From Natrinema sp. SYSU A 869 (GTDB lineage: Archaea; Halobacteriota; Halobacteria; Halobacteriales; Natrialbaceae), in contig NZ_CP082249.1 of NCBI RefSeq assembly GCF_019879105.1, positions 2,046,001-2,110,000 on the forward strand: DNA of 64,000 bases. The letters are read 5' to 3'. Each line of letters starts with the position of its first letter. The stretch's first letter is position 1. Below the pieces are notes generated by a model, which saw only the letters and a program-made list of their open reading frames with translations, did no database searches and was not told where the DNA came from. Positions 7,801-15,341 of this stretch are shown piece by piece. Position numbers and translations under genes: made by a program.

Positions 7801-8497
7801 ACAGGTCCAGCGAATCCACACCCGTTCGGACCAGAGACTCCCAGTCCTCGTCCTCGCGTACGGCCGGGAACGGGCGCGGACGCTCGGGCGTCTCCGATTT
7901 CTCGGCGAGGGGCCGTCGCCACCAGGCCACGTCCTGCCACTCGTCTTGCGTGTAGCCGATCGCCGGAAAGTCGACTAGCCGTTCGAACCCCATCCGCTCG
8001 TGAAACCGCTCGGTTTCGGGGTTGGGGACCGTCGTTACGGCATATGCGTCGCGGATCCCTTGCCGCTCGAGAACGGCGAATAGCGACTCGTAGAGCGCCT
8101 GTCCCACTCCCACCCGGCGAGCCGAGTCGGCGACGTAGACCGAGAGTTCGACGACCCACTCGTAGGCTCGGCGCTTGCGCAGCGGCCCCGCGTAGGCGTA
8201 GCCGACAACCTCGCCGTCGCCGGGCTGCGTCCGGCTGCTCGCGGAGTCTTGGAAGCTTTCGTCTTCTACTGGTCGAGAACTCGCCGAGTTCCCTCGACTT
8301 TGCTCCGCGTTGTCGACCTCGCAGACGAGCCACGGATGGTGCTCGAGGGTCGACTCGATCCGGTCGACCAGCTCGGCCTCAGCGGGGACAGTTTCCTCGA
8401 AGGTGACCGCCGTCGACTCGCAGAAGGGCGCGTAGATGTCGCGAACGGCGGCCGCGTCCACCGGAGTCGCGACCCGAATTCGAGCGTCGGTTTCCAT
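7796..8497 (-). CDS. GNAT N-acetyltransferase, phosphinothricin-acetyltransferase-like
   Basis: A 233-residue GNAT enzyme. The N-terminus RIRVATPVDAAAVRDIYAPF and the TVTFEETVP-like FCESTAVTFEETVP segment are typical of the Pat/Bar/MnaT group. The acetyl-CoA loop is ARRVGVGQALYESLF, and TVPNPETERFHERMGFER is the classic C-terminal motif. Residues about 64-97 (NAEQSRGNSASSRPVEDESF and on) are a low-complexity insert that homologues lack; its DNA contains CGCGGAG...CTCCGCG inverted repeats (8240-8246 and 8303-8309). A hydrophilic tail of about 35 residues follows the domain. Substrate unknown. Start at ATG 8497 (METDARIRV). Confidence 0.88.
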   Translation of the reverse strand: METDARIRVATPVDAAAVRDIYAPFCESTAVTFEETVPAEAELVDRIESTLEHHPWLVCEVDNAEQSRGNSASSRPVEDESFQDSASSRTQPGDGEVVGYAYAGPLRKRRAYEWVVELSVYVADSARRVGVGQALYESLFAVLERQGIRDAYAVTTVPNPETERFHERMGFERLVDFPAIGYTQDEWQDVAWWRRPLAEKSETPERPRPFPAVREDEDWESLVRTGVDSLDLS

Positions 8498-8575
8498 GGT
8501 CTCGGTTACCGGGCGCTCGAAATAAGTCCGCTGAAGGTGACTCGAGTTGGCCGTTGCCACCCACAATCCACACAC

Positions 8576-8893
8576 GGTGTGGTTCGACCACCGATCGCGA
8601 ACTCGAACCGAGACGCGCGGCTAGGAGATGGAGATTGCCTCGAGAAGGGACCGTTCTTCCGTCGTATCTTTACCTTGTGACCAGAACTACTTAAACGGCG
8701 ACCGATGATCCGCTGGCGAATGGGGCGACTCGAGTCGGATCACTGAACGCTCTCATCGGCGTCCGTATACGTACGAAGCAGTTCGAAACCGAGGCGAGAT
8801 ATGGCGATCACCCTCGAACCCGTGGCTGCCGGCGAAACTGTGGGCGCAAACGATTTAGGGGAGTTGAGAGTTAGCATATAGCACGGGAGACCA
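8576..8893. other. Intergenic region, no gene recognised
   Basis: About 320 bp between a leftward and a rightward gene. Open frames here are Arg/Ser-rich shadows. No tRNA or structured RNA was recognised. The 3' part must hold the promoter of the small zinc-ribbon gene; AGTTAGCATATAGC at about 8869-8882 is a TATA-like candidate. Confidence 0.5.
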
Positions 8894-9103
8894 ATGTCCA
8901 TCGAGAACGAACCGTTCCGAGAGATTCCCACGTGTTCACGGTGTGACATCGAGATGGAGCATCGAGGGAGCGGCGTCGAGAAAACCGTCCCGCTCATCGG
9001 AAGTGAGGTTGAGTACCAACAGTTCGGCTGTCCGGAGTGTGGACAGGGAGCTCGGTTCGAACGGCGGGAGCAGGACGAGGACTGGTCGCGCGCCGGTGTC
9101 TGA
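8894..9103 (+). CDS. Small CxxC zinc-ribbon protein
   Basis: A 69-residue protein with two cysteine pairs, PTCSRCDIEM (Cys14, Cys17) and FGCPECGQGA (about Cys45, Cys48), spaced for one zinc ribbon. The middle (EHRGSGVEKTVPLIGSEVEY) would form the beta-hairpin. Such tiny zinc-finger proteins are abundant in haloarchaea and mostly uncharacterised; some act in regulation. ATG 8894 lies about 20 bp after a TATA-like stretch, so the transcript is probably leaderless or nearly so. No neighbour in an operon. Confidence 0.8.
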   Translation: MSIENEPFREIPTCSRCDIEMEHRGSGVEKTVPLIGSEVEYQQFGCPECGQGARFERREQDEDWSRAGV

Positions 9104-9451
9104 AGAACGGGGACCACGTGGCCGCAGACCACTCCACAGTGGTGATCAGGCCGGTCTCAACGCCGACAGTTGCGACCACGTGAAGACGCCCCCAGCCGTG
9201 CGTCTCGGTTCGAGTTCACGAACATCCGTAGCCGTGAGACGCACATCTGTAGTTGCAATAAACGAGTACAGGCGCGTGCTGAACGGAGGGTCGCCCCAAT
9301 CATTTACCGAGATTTCCAGCCGCAGTTCGCTCTAATCGCAAGCCCCATATCAGGAGTAGGGAGTATCACGCTGCGAATGCAGCACGCAATCGTCGCCCGG
9401 CAGCTAGCTCTCTCGAGTCGCCCGACTCACCGCGAGGTCGAACACTGACTG
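9104..9451. other. Intergenic region, nothing recognised
   Basis: About 350 bp ahead of the AEC transporter gene. It contains a small palindrome around CCACTCCACAGTGG (about 9131-9144) and no credible coding frame or RNA gene. Confidence 0.5.
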
Positions 9452-10411
9452 ATGGCAGACCTTGTCAGTATTTTCGGCTCTGCGGTCGGCCCGATCATCG
9501 CCATTGCGGGAGTTGGCTACGTGCTGGCGACCGTCAAGGAAATCGATCCGGAGCCGTTGAACACGGCCGTCGTCTACGTGCTGGCACCCGCACTGGTCTT
9601 CCACAGCCTCGCCGTCACGAAACTCGAGGCGGCGACGCTCTTGCGGGTGACGGTCGGCATCGCTATCTTCACTGCAGTGATGTGGGGGATCGCTGAACTC
9701 GCTGGCCGCGCCGTCGGCGAACGCGAACCTGCCCTGAGCGCGCTGATACTGGTCGCGATCTTCTGTAACTCGGGGAACCTCGGCATTCCCGTCTCCGACT
9801 TCGCGTTCGGCGAGGTTGGCCGCCAGACAGCCGTCCTCTTCCTCTCAGTCCAGTCCGTGCTGATGTACACCATCGGCGTCTACGTCGCCTCCAGAAGCAG
9901 CGGCTCCGCCGGCCTCGAGGGCGTCCGCCGGGTGTTCTACATCCCGTTGGCCTACGCCGTCATCGCGGCGCTGCTCGCACGGGCGCTGGACCTCGTCCCG
10001 CCCGCGGATGCGGCAGCGATGGAGACACTCCAGCTCGTCGGTGACGCCTCGATCCCGCTCATGCTGCTCATCCTCGGGGTCCAGCTCGCACGAGCTGACA
10101 CCGCCTCGGCAGTTTCGCGCGCCTGGCCCGCGACGGCGCTCAAGATGGGCCTCGCCCCCGTCGTCGGCCTCGGGGTTGCACTCCTCGTCGGCTTCGAGAA
10201 TCCCACTGTTGCGCGCGTGTTCGTCCTCGAGACCGCGATGCCGGCCGCCGTGACGCCGCTAATCCTCGTCATCGAGTTCGCCGGCAGCGCCCGGACGGAA
10301 GGAGTACTCGTCTCCGAGTACGTCTCGACCTGCGTGTTCCTGACGACGCTGCTCGCGATACCAGTGTTGACCGCCCTGATCGCAGTCTTGCAGTCCGGCG
10401 TCGTGATCTGA
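9452..10411 (+). CDS. AEC family transporter (auxin efflux carrier / malate permease type)
   Basis: A 319-residue membrane protein with about ten hydrophobic segments in two blocks of five. The ends match the PF03547 family: SIFGSAVGPIIAIAGVGYVL at the N-terminus and the conserved ILVAIFCNSGNLGIPV and TAMPAAVTPLILV crossover motifs. Bacterial members move malate or other carboxylates, plant members auxin; the haloarchaeal substrate is unknown. It stands alone. Start at ATG 9452 follows an ACTG spacer, with no strong ribosome-binding site, common for leaderless mRNAs here. Confidence 0.93.
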   Translation: MADLVSIFGSAVGPIIAIAGVGYVLATVKEIDPEPLNTAVVYVLAPALVFHSLAVTKLEAATLLRVTVGIAIFTAVMWGIAELAGRAVGEREPALSALILVAIFCNSGNLGIPVSDFAFGEVGRQTAVLFLSVQSVLMYTIGVYVASRSSGSAGLEGVRRVFYIPLAYAVIAALLARALDLVPPADAAAMETLQLVGDASIPLMLLILGVQLARADTASAVSRAWPATALKMGLAPVVGLGVALLVGFENPTVARVFVLETAMPAAVTPLILVIEFAGSARTEGVLVSEYVSTCVFLTTLLAIPVLTALIAVLQSGVVI

Positions 10412-10517
10412 GCGGTGGCTGCAACCACTTGTCATCAGCGCAAACGGGAAATCGTCCGCCCGTTCGTTCGGATGGTACCGCAGCACACGTCGATCGAGAC
10501 GTCAAAATTGGGGGTGA

Positions 10518-10608
10518 GACCACACTCGCGGGATCGCCGTACACGAAGTGCCGAACGTGACGGGGATTCTGGGAGCTCATTCACACAGATGGTCCCGCGA
10601 GTGTGGTC
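10518..10608. repeat. 18-bp inverted repeat with a 55-bp loop
   Basis: GACCACACTCGCGGGATC (10518-10535) and GGTCCCGCGAGTGTGGTC (10591-10608) are reverse complements with one mismatch. They could be the ends of a small mobile element or a transcript-end hairpin after the AEC transporter gene. No T-run follows. Confidence 0.6.
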
Positions 10609-10783
10609 GTTGTTACCACATTCCGACATAAATAACTGCCCTGAAACATAATCGAACAGACTAATCGAGAACCGTGATGCGAGCCCTACCTATCTGCGAC
10701 GACAGGCAAAACCACTGCAGTTCACTCCCCGTTCACTGGCTGACATGGTCGATACTCGTTGAGGAATGGCCGACGTCCGAAAC

Positions 10784-10867
10784 TATAGTAGCCGCTGAAA
10801 GTCACTGCACACCTGATCGAATGACAGCTGTGCGATCAGTGTGTGACTCGTTTCAGTGGCTACTATA
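10784..10867. mobile_element. 84-bp palindromic MITE-like element, copy 2
   Basis: Same length and ends as the copy at 481-564 (TATAGTAGCC...GGCTACTATA), about 85 percent identical by eye. Relative to copy 1, the inner arm changes CCTAATC to CCTGATC on the left and GATTAG to GATCAG on the right, a compensatory pair that preserves the hairpin. Here the element sits in intergenic DNA. Confidence 0.85.
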
Positions 10868-10918
10868 ACGGAGAACAAACGCGGCAACGGAACGCGGCGG
10901 CGTCGAGAGTGACTCCGA

Positions 10919-12535
10919 TCAGTGACCCTGGTCGTGGGGGTTCAGCGCGGTGCCGTAGTTCTCGGCGTGGTCGGTGTACTCGATGAACCGCGGCGCATCG
11001 GGGTCGAAGGGACGATCGAGGCTCTCGAATGCCTTCTTCTTGTCCCAGCCCTGAAGCTTGCCGACTGCGGACTTGTCCTCGAGATCGTGGTAGTCGAGGT
11101 TCGGCTCGGTCATCTCCCAGGCTTTCATCCCCTGGTCGGTCCGGATGATGACGCTCGAGTACTCGTCGCTCGAGCCGACGGAGCCGACGGTGATGTCCGA
11201 ACAGAAGCCCGTGAAGTCGGCACACTCGTCACAGCCCTTGAGCGCGGCGTCGTGGAAGTTCTCGATGTCCTCCTCGACGATCATCTCTCCCTCGTGGTCG
11301 TAGACCATCATCTTGCCGTTGAGAACGTCCATCTTACCGATCTCCGACGGCGAGATGCCGCGTTGCTCCTCTAACTGCTCGCCCATGAGGCTGTGGTAGT
11401 TAAAGTTCTTCGTACACATCAGCGCGATCGTATAGTCGACCGCGCGGATGCCCTCGTTCTGGGCCTGATAGTCCCACTCGAAGTCCTGTAGGGCGCGGAT
11501 GCCCTCGATCTCACACGGCGTCCCGACAATCGCGATACTGAGCTCGTCCCAGGACTTGTCGGGGAGCTTGTGCTCCCACTGTTCGAGGTCGAGGTTGCCA
11601 AGCGCCATCGTCTGGTTGTAGACGGTGCCGGCATTTGCGACGAGCTCCTCGGTCGTCGTTGCGAGGTAGCTCTCGGCCTTCCACTCTTGTTCTTCGCTCT
11701 CCGTTGCGACGAGCGCGCCGTCGATTTCGCCCTCCTCGAGCAGCGTCGAGAGGACGCCGGTGACGACGCCGCCGTCTTGGGCCTCGTCGGTCCAGTCGTC
11801 CTCGACCTTCGCGGAGAACTCCGTGATCGGGTCGCCTGCGCCCTTGACGTTGTCGTCGCCGCCGGTGATCTTCCACTGGCGCTCGTAGCGCATGCCGCCG
11901 CGGGGACAGAAGTCCCAACACAGCGAACAGCCCGTACACATCTTGACGAGTTCCGGCTCCCCGTCGTCGCCGATCCCGATCGAATCCGATGGGCAGGCAG
12001 CCACACAGGTCCCACACTGGATACAGCGGTCCTCGTCGATGACGGCCTCGTCCAGTTCCATGAACCAGGTCTTCTCATCCGGCGTCTCGATATCGTTCAT
12101 CTGCGACCGGATCGAGTACTCCGGCGTGTCCAGATCGACGCCATCCGGAATCCCGACGCGCGTGTCGGGTGAGTCGTCGTAGACGTCCTGACTGACGTCC
12201 TCGGCGGGCTCGGTGAACTCGAGGTCACCGAGTTCGCCCATCTCGTCGACGTTGGCGACGCCGGCTCCATCGGTGGCGACGGGCTGATCCGCCGTCGTTT
12301 CGTCCTGCGTCTTCTCGCCGCAGGTACAGGTGTTCGGCGAGCAACTATCGCCGCTCGCGTCGTCGGCACCATTGCCACCGTCAGTACGAATTGCGCCCTC
12401 TCGAGCGTGGTCCGTATTCTCTCGAGAGCGGGATGCGCCGCTGTCGGCGTTGGGGACGATGACGGCATCGTCATCGTCGTCCGATTCGGGGACATGTGGG
12501 AATCGGCGCTCGGTGTCCTCGCCGTTAGTCCCCAT
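10919..12535 (-). CDS. F420-type (FrhB) beta-subunit protein with two 4Fe-4S ferredoxin motifs
   Basis: A 538-residue protein. Residues 1-140 are a low-complexity acidic extension containing a small Cys cluster (SCSPNTCTCG, 64-72). A ferredoxin domain follows, with CIQCGTCVAACP at 171 onward and CTGCSLCWDFCP about 25 residues later. Residues about 240-530 match the coenzyme F420 hydrogenase/dehydrogenase beta-subunit (FrhB/FqoF) fold, including GTPCEIEGIRALQ and GCDECADFTGFCSDITVGSVG. That domain carries FAD and accepts hydride from F420H2. It overlaps the sulfite reductase gene upstream by 11 bp, so it is probably its electron-input subunit. Start at ATG 12535 is supported by GAGGTG about 8 nt upstream; ATG 12553 is possible. 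Confidence 0.88.
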   Translation of the reverse strand: MGTNGEDTERRFPHVPESDDDDDAVIVPNADSGASRSRENTDHAREGAIRTDGGNGADDASGDSCSPNTCTCGEKTQDETTADQPVATDGAGVANVDEMGELGDLEFTEPAEDVSQDVYDDSPDTRVGIPDGVDLDTPEYSIRSQMNDIETPDEKTWFMELDEAVIDEDRCIQCGTCVAACPSDSIGIGDDGEPELVKMCTGCSLCWDFCPRGGMRYERQWKITGGDDNVKGAGDPITEFSAKVEDDWTDEAQDGGVVTGVLSTLLEEGEIDGALVATESEEQEWKAESYLATTTEELVANAGTVYNQTMALGNLDLEQWEHKLPDKSWDELSIAIVGTPCEIEGIRALQDFEWDYQAQNEGIRAVDYTIALMCTKNFNYHSLMGEQLEEQRGISPSEIGKMDVLNGKMMVYDHEGEMIVEEDIENFHDAALKGCDECADFTGFCSDITVGSVGSSDEYSSVIIRTDQGMKAWEMTEPNLDYHDLEDKSAVGKLQGWDKKKAFESLDRPFDPDAPRFIEYTDHAENYGTALNPHDQGH

Positions 12536-14225
12536 GGGCAACACCTCGTGCAACCGGTGCGTCTGCCCCTTGCATGATCTGGCGGAGCCGCTCGTTGTCG
12601 ATACCGCGACACCACTCGTAGAACTTCTCGCCGTCGGCTCGATCCGCGGAATAGGCGTCGAACAGCTGCTCTAAGGCCGGTATCACGGAATCGGCGGGCA
12701 CAGCGCTCTCGACCCAATCGAGGAACTCGTTGTCGGCACCCAGCGAGCCGCCGAGACCGAAGTCCATCCCTTCGACGATGTTGTCGCCCTCGGCGTTGGT
12801 ACTGTTCTCGTCCTCGAGTTTGACGGTCTCGCCGCGGAAGCCGATGTCGGCGATCTGGGGCTGGGCACAGGAGGCCGAGCAGCCGGACATATGCATCCGG
12901 ATAGCCTCGATGTCGTCGGGCACGTCGATGCGGTCGTCGAGTTGGCGGGCCCAGCGCTTGGTGCGCTTCTTGGTTTCGATGATCGCGTAGTTACAGAACT
13001 CGTTGCCCGTACAGCCGACCGCGCCGCGGGAGAACGGACCCGGATCGGGGCTGTACTCCTGAGCGAACGGCTCCGCGAGGAGGTCATCGACGTTCTCCTC
13101 GGGGATATGGGTGATGAGGAAGTTCTGGTCGGTTGCGAGGCGCACGGAGGCGTCCTCGGTCCCGTACTTCTCGGCGGCGCGGGCGGCCGCGGCGAACTCG
13201 TCACCGCCCATGCGGCCGGCGATGACGTTGAAGCCGACGTAGTTGAGCCCGTCCTGCTTCTGATTGTGAACGCCGACGTGGTCGCCCTGGTAGCCGACAG
13301 TCAGGTTCTCGCCGCCGGTGGGCAGGTCGAGGGTACAGCGGTCGCGGACGGCCTCCTCGAACTTCTCGGGGCCCATCTGCTCGACGAGATACCGCATGCG
13401 GCAGACACCGCGGTTGTTGCGGTCACCCAGTTCCTTGAACGTCTGGGCGACGGCACGGCAGAACTCGACGGTGTCTTCGGGATTGATGAAGACGTCGAGC
13501 TCCGAACCCATCCGCGGGCCGTCGGAGAGACCGCCGCCGACGCGAGCGTGGAACCCGTAGAGATATTCGCCATCGATCTCCTTCTTCGCGGGGACGAGAC
13601 CGACGTCGTTGATCTGGGACTGTGCGCAGTCGTGGGCACAGCCGGTGATCGTGATCTTAAACTTCCGCGGGAGGTTGGCGTACTCGCGGTTCTCGGTAAA
13701 GAAGTCCGAGACGGCCTCGATAACCGGTTGTGCGTTGAAACACTCGTGGTCGTCGAGTCCGGCCGCGGGGCAGCCGAGGACGTTCCGGGCGGAGTCACCG
13801 CAGCCCTGAACAGTCGTTAGGCCGACCTCGTCGTAGCGCTCCCACATCTCGGGCACGTCTTCGACGCGGATCCAGTGTTTCTGGATGTCCTGTCGAGTCG
13901 TGATATCGAGGTAGGCGTCGCCCCAAAGTTCGTTCTGTTCCTCGCCGCCGTACTCCTCGGGGGCGACTGCGAGGTCGTCGGTGACCTCGCCGATCACTTC
14001 GGCCTGCTCGGGCGTGAGTTTCCCGCCCGGGACTTTGGTCCGGATCATGAAGTAGCCCTCCTGCTTCTGGGCGTACATGCCGGCCCACTTCAGTCGCTCC
14101 CACTCGCCGCCGCCGGCGCGTGCTTCAATCTCGTCGAAGGAGAGGTCCTCCTCGGCGTAGTCGTAGACATCGTCGACGACGTCGAGGGGGTGTTTCTCCT
14201 GTTTGTGTTGTTCGACTGTATTCAC
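12525..14225 (-). CDS. Siroheme nitrite/sulfite reductase
   Basis: A 566-residue protein with two ferredoxin-like plus siroheme-binding repeats. The coupled siroheme-[4Fe-4S] site is visible as Cys405-x5-Cys411 (GCTGNEFCNYAI) and Cys449-x3-Cys453 (SGCSASCAQ). The first half repeats related motifs (VQGCGDSARNVLGCP and TGCAHDCAQSQINDVG). It performs the six-electron reduction of sulfite to sulfide or nitrite to ammonia. Start is GTG 14225 (VNTVEQHKQ), seven bases after GAGGTGG; a longer frame to 14327 lacks such a site. Its partner is the overlapping FrhB-like gene, not a nitrate-assimilation operon, which leans the call toward sulfite. The two activities cannot be separated from sequence alone. 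Confidence 0.9.
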   Translation of the reverse strand: MNTVEQHKQEKHPLDVVDDVYDYAEEDLSFDEIEARAGGGEWERLKWAGMYAQKQEGYFMIRTKVPGGKLTPEQAEVIGEVTDDLAVAPEEYGGEEQNELWGDAYLDITTRQDIQKHWIRVEDVPEMWERYDEVGLTTVQGCGDSARNVLGCPAAGLDDHECFNAQPVIEAVSDFFTENREYANLPRKFKITITGCAHDCAQSQINDVGLVPAKKEIDGEYLYGFHARVGGGLSDGPRMGSELDVFINPEDTVEFCRAVAQTFKELGDRNNRGVCRMRYLVEQMGPEKFEEAVRDRCTLDLPTGGENLTVGYQGDHVGVHNQKQDGLNYVGFNVIAGRMGGDEFAAAARAAEKYGTEDASVRLATDQNFLITHIPEENVDDLLAEPFAQEYSPDPGPFSRGAVGCTGNEFCNYAIIETKKRTKRWARQLDDRIDVPDDIEAIRMHMSGCSASCAQPQIADIGFRGETVKLEDENSTNAEGDNIVEGMDFGLGGSLGADNEFLDWVESAVPADSVIPALEQLFDAYSADRADGEKFYEWCRGIDNERLRQIMQGADAPVARGVAHGD

Positions 14226-14626
14226 GCGAACCACCTCGTCGTTCGTGCGAAAGCAGAAGTACCTATGCTTTCGGTATCCCGAGTATTCGTTCGAAGGACC
14301 ATTGTTTAGCGGGTAATACCACCCCACACCTATACACCCCCGTAACTCGGCGAATCATGACGTGGATCGTTTTCACCGGTAAGTATTGCCCCTCGGCCAG
14401 CAACTGGCGACAGTATCAGCCCGAAACCGGCGACAGCACGCCGAAACGCGCCACCCGGCGTCGATAGCTGCGGCGACCGCGTCGGTGATAGCGGCAATCG
14501 TCCCCGGTACCGTGTAACCGCCAGAACGCGTCACGATCCTAACCGATCGACGGGGGATCGACGGGGAGTCCACAGCGGACGCGGCCATCCTCGAGCACAC
14601 CTCGACCGATGACGATTTACGACCGG
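14226..14626. other. Intergenic region upstream of the sulfite reductase gene
   Basis: About 400 bp between the start of the reductase gene and the 3' end of the next minus-strand gene. It must contain the reductase promoter. No gene, RNA or clear operator was recognised. Confidence 0.5.
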
Positions 14627-15261
14627 TCAGTCGAAGCAGGCAACGAGCGTTCCCTGCGTCCGCGGATCGGGATCGAACGTCAACTCCTCGGCGACGCCGT
14701 CGTACTGCGCTCGGAGAAAGAACCGGGCGTCGCGATAGTAGACGACACGGACGTCCCACTCGGTGCGGTGGTTCGTGGTCGACTGGCGTGTCCCCTCGTC
14801 ACGTTGTAGCGGATCGCCACCAGGACGGCATCCCCGTCTGCGGTCGAGTCGATCGGTACCGTCCGATACGCCGTCCGGTGAAGGTCGAAGACCCGTGCCA
14901 TGGACCCGTACTGGACGAGAAACGCGTTCCGTTGATATGCCCGCTCGAACTCGGTGACGTATCGGCTTGCACCGTACATCGCCGGCGATCGTGAGCCGTC
15001 CGCCGGACTGTGATCCTCGCTGGCGTTTGCCTCCGACGGCAGCGTTGGATACTCCAGCGGCTCGAGCGCCGCCTCGTCGTCCGACGAGTCGGGCTCAGGA
15101 CGGTCGACATCGCTGCAGTCGTACCGATCCGCGGGAACGGTTCCGGACTCGAGTGACGCCCCAGTCGCGCGACTCGAGTTGTACTCGAACCCGCCCGTTG
15201 CGAGCGCTGCAGTCGCTGCTATCGACGCGAGAACCGTTCGTCGAGAGCGAGGGGGGGTCAT
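14627..15261 (-). pseudogene. Tat-signal protein gene with frameshifts near its 3' end
   Basis: From ATG 15261 the product opens MTPPRSRRTVLASIAATAAL, a twin-arginine-like signal, then an acidic exported domain up to AVLVAIRYNVTRG near 14810. In the next few codons the frame shifts (HTPVDHE...) and then shifts again to the frame reading NHRTEWDVRVVYYRDARFFL and ending TLVACFD with TGA at 14627-14629. The last segment is clearly coding (acidic, high GC3), whereas the unshifted reading becomes Ser/Thr/Arg-rich and stops at 14680. The two shifts within about 35 bp may be sequencing errors or true decay. Function unknown. Confidence 0.7.
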
Positions 15262-15341
15262 ACAGTAACATCTCAGACGAACAATAAGTGTCTTCTGAAA
15301 TAGCGGACCGATGACGTGATGACGGTCGCGCAACGGAGCGC

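Larger units (their letters stand above)
10412..10918. other. Intergenic region with an inverted repeat and the second 84-bp element
   Basis: About 500 bp between two convergently oriented genes. It holds the inverted repeat at 10518-10608 and the palindromic element at 10784-10867. No gene is supported. Confidence 0.7.

Noticed and set aside
9104-9451. Possible small gene ahead of the AEC transporter
   Set aside because: The only open frame is basic and Arg/Ser-rich, with no similarity to haloarchaeal protein composition.
10415-10651. Short frames around the inverted repeat, one with a Cys pair
   Set aside because: No start signal, odd composition and overlap with an inverted repeat. A zinc-ribbon reading was considered but has only scattered Cys.
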